A stretch of 57,697 nucleotides of DNA from Chlorobiota bacterium (GTDB taxonomy: Bacteria > Bacteroidota > Bacteroidia > Bacteroidales > JAADGE01), in assembly GCA_013152535.1 (NCBI GenBank), contig JAADGE010000069.1, forward strand, positions 1 through 57,697, in the 5' to 3' direction. The stretch's first letter is position 1; every line of letters starts with the position of its first letter. Position numbers and translations under genes: made by a program. The notes below the pieces were generated by a model that was not told the DNA's origin, ran no database searches, and saw only the letters and a list, made by a program, of their open reading frames with translations. This document shows positions 1 to 8,781 of this stretch, in pieces.

Positions 1-269
1 CCGTAAATCAGGAATACCTGGAAAGAAAAAGATTGAAAGTGGAATTGATGGGACGCGGTTTTGCTTGGCTTGATACCGGAACGCACGAATCTCTTATTAA
101 TGCCGGACGATTTATTGAAACTATTGAAACACGGCAAGGGTTGAAAATTTCCTGTATCGAAGAAATTGCCTTTAAAAAAGGATTTATAACCGCCGAGCAA
201 TTGAAAAAACTTGCCGACCCTTTAAATAAAAATCAATACGGGCAATATTTATCGGAATTAATAAAATAA
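1..269 (+). CDS. rfbA: Glucose-1-phosphate thymidylyltransferase, 3' end (partial)
   Basis: This is the C-terminal 88 residues or so of RmlA/RfbA, which makes dTDP-glucose from glucose-1-phosphate and dTTP. The frame is open from base 3, so the gene is cut by the window edge; a TTG at base 33 is internal, not a start. The family signature MGRGFAWLDTGTHESL is intact, followed by the usual FIETIETRQGLKISCIEE helix and the C-terminal YGQYLSELI region. The gene ends normally at a TAA just before the PIG-L gene. With rfbC at 1880 it indicates dTDP-sugar synthesis; rfbB and rfbD are not in the window and presumably lie upstream or elsewhere. Confidence 0.93.
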   Translation, partial: VNQEYLERKRLKVELMGRGFAWLDTGTHESLINAGRFIETIETRQGLKISCIEEIAFKKGFITAEQLKKLADPLNKNQYGQYLSELIK

Positions 270-280
270 GTTATAATAAC

Positions 281-922
281 ATGATTAGTAGATTTAAAAA
301 AATTTTGGTTTTGGCTCCTCATACAGATGACGGAGAATTGGGTGCGGGCGGAACAATAGCAAAATTAATTGAAAATAATGTTGAGGTTCATTATGCAGCA
401 TTTTCAACTGCTGAAGAATCTGTTCCCGAAGGTATGCCGAGAGATATTTTAAAAACAGAAGTAAAAGCAGCAACTAAGGAATTAGGAATAAAGCCTGAAC
501 ATTTAATAATTTTTAATTATCAGGTTCGGAAATTAAGTTATGTAAGGCAAGAAATTTTAGAAGATTTAATAAAAATTAGAAAAAAAGAAAATTTTGACTT
601 AATTTTAATGCCGAGTTTAAACGATATTCATCAAGACCATACAACAATTGCAAACGAAGGTTTACGTGCATTTAAAAACTCTACGATTTTAGGATATGAA
701 TTAATTTGGAATAATTTATCATTTCATACAACATCTTTTGTGAAACTTGAAAAACATCATGTTGAAACTAAAGTAAATGCTTTAAAATCATATAAATCGC
801 AAGCCGAAAGGGATTATATGTCGCACGAATTTATTTTTTCACTTGCAAAAACCAGAGGGGTTCAAATCGGTGCTGAATATGCCGAAGCTTTTGAGGTTGT
901 AAGGTGGGTTATTGAGATGTAA
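281..922 (+). CDS. PIG-L (LmbE) family deacetylase
   Basis: This 213-residue protein belongs to the PIG-L/LmbE zinc N-deacetylase family. The N-terminal metal/catalytic motif is [12 protein letters not shown] (His14, Asp16, Asp17), and the downstream metal motif is NDIHQDH near residue 110-115. Family members remove N-acetyl groups from GlcNAc-type sugars. It begins 11 bases after rfbA and is followed by an LpxD-like acyltransferase, so a role in N-deacetylating a nucleotide sugar or glycan before re-acylation is a reasonable inference. A truncated second copy lies at 7235. The substrate cannot be read from the sequence. Confidence 0.88.
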   Translation: MISRFKKILVLAPHTDDGELGAGGTIAKLIENNVEVHYAAFSTAEESVPEGMPRDILKTEVKAATKELGIKPEHLIIFNYQVRKLSYVRQEILEDLIKIRKKENFDLILMPSLNDIHQDHTTIANEGLRAFKNSTILGYELIWNNLSFHTTSFVKLEKHHVETKVNALKSYKSQAERDYMSHEFIFSLAKTRGVQIGAEYAEAFEVVRWVIEM

Positions 923-945
923 TTTTAATCTTAGGGAATTCAAAA

Positions 946-1848
946 ATGAAATTGATATTAAAAAATATTATCGATAAAATTGAATTAATTGACTTTATCG
1001 GTAATTCGGAAACAGAAATAAAAAATCTCGTTCAATTAGATATTGAAAATACGGATACTTCAAACTTATTTTGGTGTAATGATAAAAATTTGCCGAAATT
1101 ATCGGAACTTAGAGCCGGTACCGTAATTGTCAGTAATAATTTTGACATAAAAACAGCAAATCCGGAGTGTAATTATGTTATTGTAGAAAATCCGCGAAGA
1201 TCATTTCAGGAAATCGTAAAATGGTTTTTTTGGAATGATGAACAATTCGGAATCTCAAAATCTGCAAAGATTCATTCTTCTGTAAAAACAGGAAATAATA
1301 TTTTTATCGGAGAAAATGTAATTATTGAAAAGAATTGTACGATTGGAGATAATACACGGATTTATCATAATACAGTTATTTTTAAAGATACACTAATAGG
1401 AAATAATGTTGTAATAGGTGCTAATTGTACGGTTGCAGGAATAGGGTTCGGTTATGAGAAAAACAAAAACGGAGAATTTGAATTAATTCCCCATATCGGT
1501 AACGTAATTCTTGAGGATAATGTAGAAATTGGTAATAATACGTGTATTGACAGAGCTGTTTTAGGGAGTACAATTCTGAAGAGAAACAGTAAAATTGATA
1601 ATCTGGTTCATATTGCTCATGGTGTTACAGTTGGAGAGAATTCAGTTGTAATTGCAAATGCAATGGTTGCAGGAAGCGTTACAATAGGAAAAAATGTCTG
1701 GGTGGCTCCTTCAGCATCAATCTTAAATCAATTAACGATAGAAGATAATTCATTGGTTGGAATGGCAGCTAATGTTATTAAAAAAGTGAATGAAAGAGAT
1801 ATTGTAGCAGGTAACCCCGCAAAATTTATTAAGAAATTACCTGAATAA
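946..1848 (+). CDS. LpxD-like left-handed beta-helix acyltransferase
   Basis: The 300-residue protein has an N-terminal alpha/beta domain of about 100 residues and then about ten hexapeptide repeats ([IV]GxN pattern). The segment [17 protein letters not shown] matches the LpxD active-site loop, with the catalytic-type His in IAHG. A second LpxD-like stretch is [12 protein letters not shown]. LpxD N-acylates UDP-3-O-acyl-glucosamine, but this copy is shorter than usual (about 340), ends in NPAKFIKK like sugar acetyltransferases, and sits in a glycan cluster. I infer it N-acylates an amino sugar of the surface polysaccharide; a genuine lipid A role is possible but less likely here. Confidence 0.75.
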   Translation: MKLILKNIIDKIELIDFIGNSETEIKNLVQLDIENTDTSNLFWCNDKNLPKLSELRAGTVIVSNNFDIKTANPECNYVIVENPRRSFQEIVKWFFWNDEQFGISKSAKIHSSVKTGNNIFIGENVIIEKNCTIGDNTRIYHNTVIFKDTLIGNNVVIGANCTVAGIGFGYEKNKNGEFELIPHIGNVILEDNVEIGNNTCIDRAVLGSTILKRNSKIDNLVHIAHGVTVGENSVVIANAMVAGSVTIGKNVWVAPSASILNQLTIEDNSLVGMAANVIKKVNERDIVAGNPAKFIKKLPE

Positions 1849-1879
1849 AATTAATTGGTGTTTATAATTTAAGATTTAA

Positions 1880-2434
1880 ATGAAGTTTATTAAAACAGAA
1901 ATTCCTGATTTAGTAATTATTGAACCCGTTGTTATCGGCGACGACAGAGGTTATTTTTTTGAATCATTCAAGAAAGATGAATTTGAAAAGGAAATAGGAA
2001 AAATTGATTTTGTTCAGGAAAATGAATCGAAATCAAGCAGAGGTGTGCTGCGAGGATTACATTTTCAGCGACCTCCGTTTACACAAGCAAAACTCGTAAG
2101 AGCTGTTTTAGGTGAAGTTCTTGATGTAGCAGTAGACATCAGAACCGATTCTCCGACTTTCGGGCAATATGTTTCCGTTATTTTGTCCGGTGAAAATAAA
2201 CGGCAATTTTATATTCCCGGAGGATTTGCTCACGGATTTGTCGTATTAAGTGAAACGGCTGTGTTTCAATACAAGGTTGATAATATTTATGCACCGGATT
2301 ATGATGACGGAATAATTTATAACGACCCTGATTTAAACATTGATTGGAAACTTCCGGAAGAAATGATTAAACTTTCGAAAAAGGATAAAAGAATGAATCT
2401 TTTTAAAGATTCTAAATTAAATACAGCAAAATAA
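1880..2434 (+). CDS. rfbC: dTDP-4-dehydrorhamnose 3,5-epimerase
   Basis: RmlC/RfbC epimerises C3 and C5 of dTDP-4-keto-6-deoxyglucose on the way to dTDP-L-rhamnose. The 184-residue cupin has the family motifs in order: GVLRGLHFQ with the catalytic His, the AVDIRTDSPTFG strand with the catalytic Asp, IPGGFAHGF, and FQYKVDN with the conserved Tyr. Length is normal. It lies 31 bases after the LpxD-like gene and 26 before the flippase, in the same orientation, so it is probably co-transcribed with both. rfbA is separated from it by the deacetylase/acyltransferase pair, an insertion into the usual rml order. Confidence 0.93.
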   Translation: MKFIKTEIPDLVIIEPVVIGDDRGYFFESFKKDEFEKEIGKIDFVQENESKSSRGVLRGLHFQRPPFTQAKLVRAVLGEVLDVAVDIRTDSPTFGQYVSVILSGENKRQFYIPGGFAHGFVVLSETAVFQYKVDNIYAPDYDDGIIYNDPDLNIDWKLPEEMIKLSKKDKRMNLFKDSKLNTAK

Positions 2435-2460
2435 TTTACAGAAAAGAAAATTTAAAATAT

Positions 2461-3723
2461 ATGTTTAAAAAATATATTAAATCAAATTTTTTAAAAAATA
2501 TATTAATCTTAATTAGTTCTGCCGGTTTAGCTCAATTAATTCCATTTTTAGTACTGCCGATTTTACAAAAATATTTTTATTCACCTGAAAATTTTGGTTT
2601 ACTTTCTGTTTATGTAAGTATTTCATTGATGTTTGTGAAATTCTCAACATTTTCATATGAATTTGCAATTGTAAATCAAAAATCAGAAAAACATGCATTA
2701 GAAATTTTTTACGGAACCGTACAAATTCTTTTTATAACAACAATATTAATTAGTCTTTTGATTGTCGGAATGTATTTCTTTGTAAAAAATAATTTTTATA
2801 TTCAGAAATTAGGAATTTATTCTTTCCTTATTCCTGTAACAGTATTCAATTTCGGTTTTTATCAAATATTAAGATATTGGTTTAATTGGAAAAAAGAGTT
2901 CTTAAAAATCGGAAAATCTATGATTTTTAAAAGTATTTCAGCAGAATCTTTAAAACTGATACAAGGTTTTTTAAAGTTTACAAGTGTTGGATTAATTATT
3001 GGAAGAGTATTCGGTGAAATCATATCTTTTTTATTCTTGTTGTTTTCATTTTTAAAAAAAGATTATTCTAAACTTAAAAAAATAAAACAAAAAGATATAT
3101 ATAGTATATTGAAAATAAATTATAAATTCCCTGCATATACAATGCCCAGCGGTTTAAAAGGAACACTTTTAAATGTGATATTAATAAGTTTATTCGCGAA
3201 ATATTTCGGAATGGGAAAAGCCGGGTTGATCGGTATTTCTGTAAGTTATATAAGTGTTGCTTTCGGTATCATTTCACAATCTTTTTCGCAAGTTTTTTAT
3301 AGTAAAATTAATGAATTAGATGATTCTCAACTTTTTAATATTTTGAAGAAAAATGTACTTTTTCTTTTTGTAATTAGTATTTTTGTGACAATATTTATTC
3401 AATTAATACCGAATTTGTTTGTTGTCCGATTATTAGGAAATAAATGGATTGAATTTATGCCTGTTTTAAAATTGCTAATATTTGCAGTTTCAATTTCATT
3501 TATATCATCTTCTGTTTCATTTATTTATATTCGAGTTAACAAGCAAAAAGAAATGTTGTTTTTTGATATATTTCATTTGCTTCTTGTAACGTCATTTATT
3601 ATTTTTGGATATTATAAAACAAATGATTTTATGCAAACATTAATGTATTATGTTACAGCTCAGGTAATTTATTACAGTTTGGCGATTTTTTTATCTTTTT
3701 ATTTTGTAAAAAAAGTGAAATGA
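2461..3723 (+). CDS. Wzx-type polysaccharide flippase
   Basis: This 420-residue protein is almost entirely hydrophobic, with about twelve predicted membrane segments, as in the MOP/PST family of lipid-linked oligosaccharide flippases. No short diagnostic motif is available for the family; the call rests on length, topology, the N-terminal LISSAGLAQLIPFLVLPIL helix typical of polysaccharide biosynthesis proteins, and its place directly before glycosyltransferase genes. Its stop codon overlaps the next gene's start (ATGA). It presumably moves the undecaprenyl-linked repeat unit across the inner membrane. Confidence 0.82.
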   Translation: MFKKYIKSNFLKNILILISSAGLAQLIPFLVLPILQKYFYSPENFGLLSVYVSISLMFVKFSTFSYEFAIVNQKSEKHALEIFYGTVQILFITTILISLLIVGMYFFVKNNFYIQKLGIYSFLIPVTVFNFGFYQILRYWFNWKKEFLKIGKSMIFKSISAESLKLIQGFLKFTSVGLIIGRVFGEIISFLFLLFSFLKKDYSKLKKIKQKDIYSILKINYKFPAYTMPSGLKGTLLNVILISLFAKYFGMGKAGLIGISVSYISVAFGIISQSFSQVFYSKINELDDSQLFNILKKNVLFLFVISIFVTIFIQLIPNLFVVRLLGNKWIEFMPVLKLLIFAVSISFISSSVSFIYIRVNKQKEMLFFDIFHLLLVTSFIIFGYYKTNDFMQTLMYYVTAQVIYYSLAIFLSFYFVKKVK

Positions 3724-4865
3724 TGCATATATTAGTTATATCCAGATCATATCCGAATCCGATTAATAAATCTAGTGGCAATTTTGTAAAAAATCAAGTT
3801 GAAGCATTAGCTGAACATGATATTAAAATTGGTGTATTAGGTGTATATAATGTATCTGTCTTTGAATATTTAAAAGTTAAAAATTTTAGAAAATTAGGAT
3901 ATTATTCAGATAATAAATCTAATCTAAATGTGTTTGGTTATTTATATCCGGTTCTTCCGAAATTTCATTTATTAAATAATAGAATTAAATTTTTAATCGG
4001 AAAAAAACTTTTTAAAAAGTACATTATGAAATACGGGAAACCTGATTTGATACACTTTCATACTTTTGAGCCCGGATCATTAGGATTATGGGCAAAAGGA
4101 AAATTTAAAATACCATATGTTGTAACGGAACATACATCATCTTTTTCTTTAAAAACAGCATTAAAATGGCATTATAAACTTGCAAAAAAAGTATATGACG
4201 GTAGTCAGATTAATATTGCCGTAAGTAAAAGTTCAACCAAATTCTTAAACGAAATGTTTTCTTCCGAATTTAAATATTTACCTAATTTTGTAGATACGTC
4301 ACATTTTAAATTAAAGCAAACCGGTGAAAATTCAATAAAAAAATTTATCAATGTTGCTTATTTGAACAAAAATAAAAACCAAAGTTTATTAATCGATGCT
4401 TTTTACAATGCATTTCATGATAATAATGAATTTGAACTTTTTATTGTCGGGAGTGGTTCTGAAAAAGAGAATTTACAAAAACAAATAAAAGAATTAAACA
4501 TAAAGAACATTAAACTTCTCGGATTTATTGCTCAAAATGAGCTTGCCAAATTATTGCAAAATTCTGAATATTTTGTGCTTTCAAGTAATTTTGAAACTTT
4601 CGGAGTTGTTCTTATTGAAGCAATGAGTTGTGGTTTGCCGGTTGTTTCAACAAAATGCGGCGGTCCGGAATCTATTATTACGGACAATAAATTAGGGATT
4701 TTATGTCAAAAAAATAATGTTGATGAGCTTTCTCAAGCTTTAATCAAACTTTCTCAAAATAAATATGACACTCAATTTATTAGGGATTATGCCATTGAAA
4801 ATTTCTCATATAAATCATTATCAGACAAATTAATCAATACTTATTCTGAGATAATAAAGAACTAA
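3720..4865 (+). CDS. GT4-family glycosyltransferase
   Basis: This 381-residue GT-B enzyme has an N-terminal acceptor domain (VISRSYPNPINKSSGNFVKNQ, a loop typical of GT4 proteins) and a C-terminal donor domain with the retaining-enzyme signature NFETFGVVLIEAMSCGLPVV, where the Glu pair contacts the nucleotide sugar. EHTSSFS near residue 135-140 is the usual acceptor-side His region. Two tandem ATG codons are possible starts; the first overlaps the flippase stop as ATGA, which suggests translational coupling. It probably adds one sugar of the repeat unit in the cytoplasm; donor and linkage cannot be assigned. Confidence 0.88.
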   Translation: MMHILVISRSYPNPINKSSGNFVKNQVEALAEHDIKIGVLGVYNVSVFEYLKVKNFRKLGYYSDNKSNLNVFGYLYPVLPKFHLLNNRIKFLIGKKLFKKYIMKYGKPDLIHFHTFEPGSLGLWAKGKFKIPYVVTEHTSSFSLKTALKWHYKLAKKVYDGSQINIAVSKSSTKFLNEMFSSEFKYLPNFVDTSHFKLKQTGENSIKKFINVAYLNKNKNQSLLIDAFYNAFHDNNEFELFIVGSGSEKENLQKQIKELNIKNIKLLGFIAQNELAKLLQNSEYFVLSSNFETFGVVLIEAMSCGLPVVSTKCGGPESIITDNKLGILCQKNNVDELSQALIKLSQNKYDTQFIRDYAIENFSYKSLSDKLINTYSEIIKN

Positions 4866-6085
4866 TGTTATTTAGATACCCGGATACAAAGTTTTACCCG
4901 ATATGGCTTTTTCTGCTGTTTTTTGCTTTTTCTATTGCGGGTTCTAATTTATATATAATTAATACTGAATTATCTTTAAGAAATATTTTTTTCCCTGTTC
5001 TGTTGATTTTGATTTTCGTATTAAAAAATATAAGATTTTCAAAAAATCAGTCAATATTAATATTACCGATAATTCTTTTTTATATAATCGGTTTGATTAC
5101 TTTATTTTTTCAAGCAAAATTTAATATTGATGTATTAAAAGATTTTTTTTACTTTAGTTTTATTCCGATTCAATTAATTATAATATTATTGTTAGGGAAT
5201 AAATATCAGAATACTTTTTACGAATATATATATAAATTTAGTCGATTTCTTTTATATGTTTTATTTACGATTACAATTTTTGAAGTTTTGACAAATAAAC
5301 ATTTACCCTCTCACAATTCCTTAAATTTATTTGTTCCGACAGCTTTTTATACAAATCCGAATGATTTAAGTGTTATTGTTATCAGTATTTACATGGTTTT
5401 GATGGTGTTAAATCAGAAAAGTAATAAAAGAACGGATTTATTTATTAGCTTGATAACCGGCGTTATTATTTTTTTTACTCTTTCCAGATTGTCCTTGCTT
5501 GTTTTCATTTTATTAGCAATGACTAAATTTTTATCAAAAAAATATTTGAAAAGAGTTTTTATACTTGCGGGTATAGTTGGTCTCTTTTTGCTCATTGTTT
5601 CGAATATTAAAGTGCCTGAAAAAAGTGATTCTTTAATTGATAGATCAATTATCAGAGCAAATTCTATTTTGAATATTACTGAACAAAAAGAAAATAAAAT
5701 ATCATCTTTAAGTGTTCGCTTTGACATATATAACATTCCTTTTAAAAATGCTGAAGATTTTATTATAGGAAAAGGATTTAACTCTGATGAAGAAGTGATA
5801 AATAAATATAAATCAGAAACCAATCCGATAATTAACAGCCATTCCTTTTTTATACAATCTATTTTTTATTTTGGTTGGTTCGGCTTTTTAGTTTTGCTGA
5901 CATTCTTTATTTTTCTTATTATGTATTCTGTTACTAACTCCGAAATAAATAAATATTTTTTGTATATAATCATTTCTCAAATGTTAATTATAAATATTCC
6001 GTCAAGTATTATTCGGATGCCGGTAATATGGATTCCGTTTTTTATTATAATTTCGTATTTTACTTCAAAAAAGATTGATGACTAA
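4865..6085 (+). CDS. O-antigen polymerase (Wzy-like) membrane protein
   Basis: This 406-residue polytopic protein has about ten to twelve hydrophobic segments and one large soluble loop at about residues 245-320. The loop contains SVRFDIYNIPFKNA and IIGKGFNSDEE followed by NSHSFFIQSIFYFGWFG, the pattern seen in Wzy/O-antigen ligase proteins (a conserved Arg in the loop, then a G-x-G and an H-S/N motif). The start overlaps the previous stop by one base. It most likely polymerises the repeat units at the periplasmic face. A second protein of this superfamily is at 9760, so one of the two may be the ligase. Confidence 0.75.
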   Translation: MLFRYPDTKFYPIWLFLLFFAFSIAGSNLYIINTELSLRNIFFPVLLILIFVLKNIRFSKNQSILILPIILFYIIGLITLFFQAKFNIDVLKDFFYFSFIPIQLIIILLLGNKYQNTFYEYIYKFSRFLLYVLFTITIFEVLTNKHLPSHNSLNLFVPTAFYTNPNDLSVIVISIYMVLMVLNQKSNKRTDLFISLITGVIIFFTLSRLSLLVFILLAMTKFLSKKYLKRVFILAGIVGLFLLIVSNIKVPEKSDSLIDRSIIRANSILNITEQKENKISSLSVRFDIYNIPFKNAEDFIIGKGFNSDEEVINKYKSETNPIINSHSFFIQSIFYFGWFGFLVLLTFFIFLIMYSVTNSEINKYFLYIIISQMLIINIPSSIIRMPVIWIPFFIIISYFTSKKIDD

Positions 6086-7187
6086 TAAAATTTGCCACAT
6101 AACAACTGTCCATTCGAGATATGATGTCAGAATATTTCATAAAGAATGCAAAAGTTTATCAAAATATTATGAAGTATATTTGATTGTAGCTGACGGAAAA
6201 GGTGATGAAGAGAAAGATAATGTACATATTATTGATATAGGTTTACGCCAAAGGTCTCGTTTGAAACGTGCAAAAATAGACAGTAAAAAAGCATTAAAAA
6301 AGGCTATAGAGTTAAATTGTGAATTATATCATTTTCATGATCCTGAATTAATTTCTATAGGATTGAAATTGAAAAAAGAAAATAAAAAAGTAATATTTGA
6401 TATTCATGAAAATACAGATTTACAGATTTTAGAAAAAGAATGGATTCCATTTTTTTTGAGAAAAATAGTTTCGAAAACTTTTAATTTATATGAAAAATAT
6501 ACTTGCAAAAAGTTTGATTCACTAATTGTCCCACAGTATGCTATGTATAAGAAATTTTCTAAAATCAATAAAGTTACTGTAATTGGAAATTTTCCTGCTC
6601 GGAATCTACGAAATAAACTAAGTATTGAAAAAAAACATAATAAATATAAATTATTGTATTCCGGGGCAATAAATAAAGCAAGAGGTTTGTGGAATATGGT
6701 TGATTTAATTAAAGAACTAAAAAAAATAAATTCTGCTTATTCCTTAACAATAGCAGGTAATATTAGTTCAAACTTATTATCAGAATTAAAAGAACATTCG
6801 GCATGGTCAAATATTGAATATTTAGGTTTTTTATCGAAAGATGATATACAAAAAGTATATGAAGAGCATTCATTAGGTTTGATAATGTTTAATAATGTCG
6901 GACAATATTTTATGGCTTATTCACTCAAACTTTTTGAATATATGCAGAATGGATTGACCGTAATAATGCCTAATTTTGGAGATTGGATTAATTTTAACAA
7001 CACATATAAAACGGGATATAATATAGACGTGAAAGATAATGAAAAAACAGCACAATTGATTAATTCTCTTTCTGATGATGTATTTCATTCTTTTTCAGAA
7101 CATAATATTAATTCTGTAAATGAAAATTTTACTTGGGAATCTCAGGAATTTAAAATAGTAAATTTGTATAATGAAATTTTTAAATAA
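6078..7187 (+). CDS. Glycosyltransferase, GT4-like
   Basis: This 369-residue GT-B protein opens with CHITTVHSRYDVRIFHKECKSL, a start typical of glycosyltransferases acting on surface glycans. The central acceptor-side region is IFDIHENTD, and the donor domain contains LLYSGAINKARGLWNMVD and SLKLFEYMQNGLTVIMPNF, equivalent to the GT4 E-x7-E region. I place the start at the ATG at 6078; the TTG three bases earlier is in frame but a poorer candidate. The gene overlaps the Wzy-like stop by 8 bases. It probably adds another sugar of the repeat unit. Confidence 0.84.
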   Translation: MTNKICHITTVHSRYDVRIFHKECKSLSKYYEVYLIVADGKGDEEKDNVHIIDIGLRQRSRLKRAKIDSKKALKKAIELNCELYHFHDPELISIGLKLKKENKKVIFDIHENTDLQILEKEWIPFFLRKIVSKTFNLYEKYTCKKFDSLIVPQYAMYKKFSKINKVTVIGNFPARNLRNKLSIEKKHNKYKLLYSGAINKARGLWNMVDLIKELKKINSAYSLTIAGNISSNLLSELKEHSAWSNIEYLGFLSKDDIQKVYEEHSLGLIMFNNVGQYFMAYSLKLFEYMQNGLTVIMPNFGDWINFNNTYKTGYNIDVKDNEKTAQLINSLSDDVFHSFSEHNINSVNENFTWESQEFKIVNLYNEIFK

Positions 7188-7234
7188 AAGAAAAAGTTGT
7201 ATTCATAGCTTAAATTCTGAAAAAAATAATATTG

Positions 7235-7545
7235 ATGATAACAAAATTTAAAAAAGCATTAGTCCTAGCACCTCATACAGATGATGGTAAACTTGGAGCG
7301 GGAAGTGCTATTTCAAAATTAATCGAAACAGGTACACAAGTTTCCTACGCTGCTTTTTCAACAGCGGAAGAATCTGTTCCAGAAACTAAATGGGTTTAGC
7401 TGGCAGAAAACGATTTAATACAATTGTAGGAGCAAATAAAGGAAAAAATTTTAGAAGCGTAAAATACTAAAAAATATGAGGTTGACTTAAAATTGAATTT
7501 ATATGAAAATGGCAAAGCTCAAATATTATTATTTACAATAATCAA
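7235..7545 (+). pseudogene. Decayed duplicate of the PIG-L deacetylase
   Basis: This lies in the 367-base gap between two glycosyltransferase genes. From the ATG at 7235 the frame reads 54 codons that closely match residues 1-50 of the PIG-L protein at 281, including the metal motif PHTDDGKLGAG and the stretch [13 protein letters not shown], and then hits TAG at 7397. The same frame continues with in-frame stops near 7427 and 7460 and a lysine-rich tail until about 7545, with no recognisable PIG-L similarity. A 26-codon ORF in another frame at 7390-7470 has no visible homology. The rest of the deacetylase, including the HxDH motif, is missing. Confidence 0.8.
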
Positions 7546-7554
7546 TTTTTAACA

Positions 7555-8781
7555 GTGAAAATTTTAATTATAAATCATTATGCGGGTTCGCCGAACATGG
7601 GTATGGCATATCGTCCGTATTATTTAGCAAAAGAATGGATAAAACGAGGACATGAAGTGGTTATTCTATGTGCTGATTTTTCACATCTCCGAAAAAAAAA
7701 TCCGATTATAAAAGATGATTTTGAAATATTTTATGAAGATGAAGTGAGATTTTGTGTGGTAAAAACACCTGCATATAACGGAAACGGAGTTAAACGGATA
7801 ATTAATATGTTTACTTTTATCTTTAAACTTCGGTTAAATATAAAAAAAATATTGAATATTATTTTTCCCGATGTTGTAATAGCTTCATCTACTTATCCGC
7901 TTGATAATTATATTGCTCATCGAATTTCTAAGAGGACAAAAGCACAACATGTTTTTGAAGTTCACGATCTTTGGCCTCTTTCCCCCAGAGAATTGGGAAA
8001 TATGTCAAAACTGCATCCGTTTATTTTAATTATGCAGGCAGCAGAAAATTTTGCTTATAAGCATGTTAATAAAGTTGTGTCAATGCTTCCGAAAACTTTA
8101 GAACATATGAAAAAACACGGATTGAAACCGGAAAAATGGTTTCATGTTCCGAATGGTATTGTTCTTGAGGATTGGAAAAATTTTGATAAAATTCCTGAAT
8201 CATATTCAACCCTTTTTAAAGAATTTAAGCAACAGGGTAGAAAAATTGTAGGTTATGCCGGCGGACATGCAATTTCAAATTCATTGGATACTTTAATTGA
8301 AACAGCAAAATTATTAAAAAATTATCCGGATATTGTTTTTGTACTTGTAGGAGACGGACAGGAGAAAGAAAATCTTAAAAGTCAAGCCGATAATATGGAA
8401 AATTTATATTTTTTAGATTCAGTTCCTAAAAAATCAGTACCTGATTTGTTATCATATTTTAATATATTATTTATTGGTTGGAACAAAAGTCTTTTGTATA
8501 GATTTGGAATCAGTCCAAACAAGATTTTTGATTATATGATGGCAAAAAAACCGATTATTCATGCTGTTGAAGCAGGGAATGATATAGTAAAGGAGGCTGA
8601 TGCGGGTATCAGTACAGAACCTCAAAATCCGAAAGCTGTTGCTGATGCAATAATTCAAATATTGAACTTGTCTGAAAGTGATGTAAGAAAAATTGGAGAA
8701 AAAGGTAAAGAATATGTGATAAGAAATCATGATTATAAAGTACTTGCTCAAAACTTTATAAATATAATTGAAAAAGAATGA
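7555..8781 (+). CDS. GT4-family glycosyltransferase (WcaI/WbuB-like)
   Basis: This 408-residue GT-B protein begins KILIINHYAGSPNMGMAYRP, the N-terminus of the group that acts on undecaprenyl-linked sugars beside a WecA-type enzyme. The acceptor-side motif FEVHDLWPLSP and the donor-side region GISPNKIFDYMMAKKPII (E x7 E equivalent with Asp) are both present, as is GYAGGHAISNSLDTLIE at the domain linker. The start is GTG at 7555; no in-frame ATG nearby would keep the conserved N-terminus. It overlaps the next gene by 4 bases (ATGA), which ties it to the initiating transferase, so it may add the second sugar. Confidence 0.88.
   Translation: MKILIINHYAGSPNMGMAYRPYYLAKEWIKRGHEVVILCADFSHLRKKNPIIKDDFEIFYEDEVRFCVVKTPAYNGNGVKRIINMFTFIFKLRLNIKKILNIIFPDVVIASSTYPLDNYIAHRISKRTKAQHVFEVHDLWPLSPRELGNMSKLHPFILIMQAAENFAYKHVNKVVSMLPKTLEHMKKHGLKPEKWFHVPNGIVLEDWKNFDKIPESYSTLFKEFKQQGRKIVGYAGGHAISNSLDTLIETAKLLKNYPDIVFVLVGDGQEKENLKSQADNMENLYFLDSVPKKSVPDLLSYFNILFIGWNKSLLYRFGISPNKIFDYMMAKKPIIHAVEAGNDIVKEADAGISTEPQNPKAVADAIIQILNLSESDVRKIGEKGKEYVIRNHDYKVLAQNFINIIEKE

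Noticed and set aside
5413-5823. 136-codon ORF on the minus strand
   Set aside because: It lies opposite the Wzy-like gene, whose membrane topology and motif pattern are intact.
6075-6077. TTG start for the glycosyltransferase
   Set aside because: The ATG immediately following at 6078 is the better start and keeps the conserved N-terminus.
7390-7470. 26-codon ORF starting MGLAG
   Set aside because: Its first five residues match those of the ORF at 16618, but the similarity stops there and it overlaps the PIG-L remnant in another frame.
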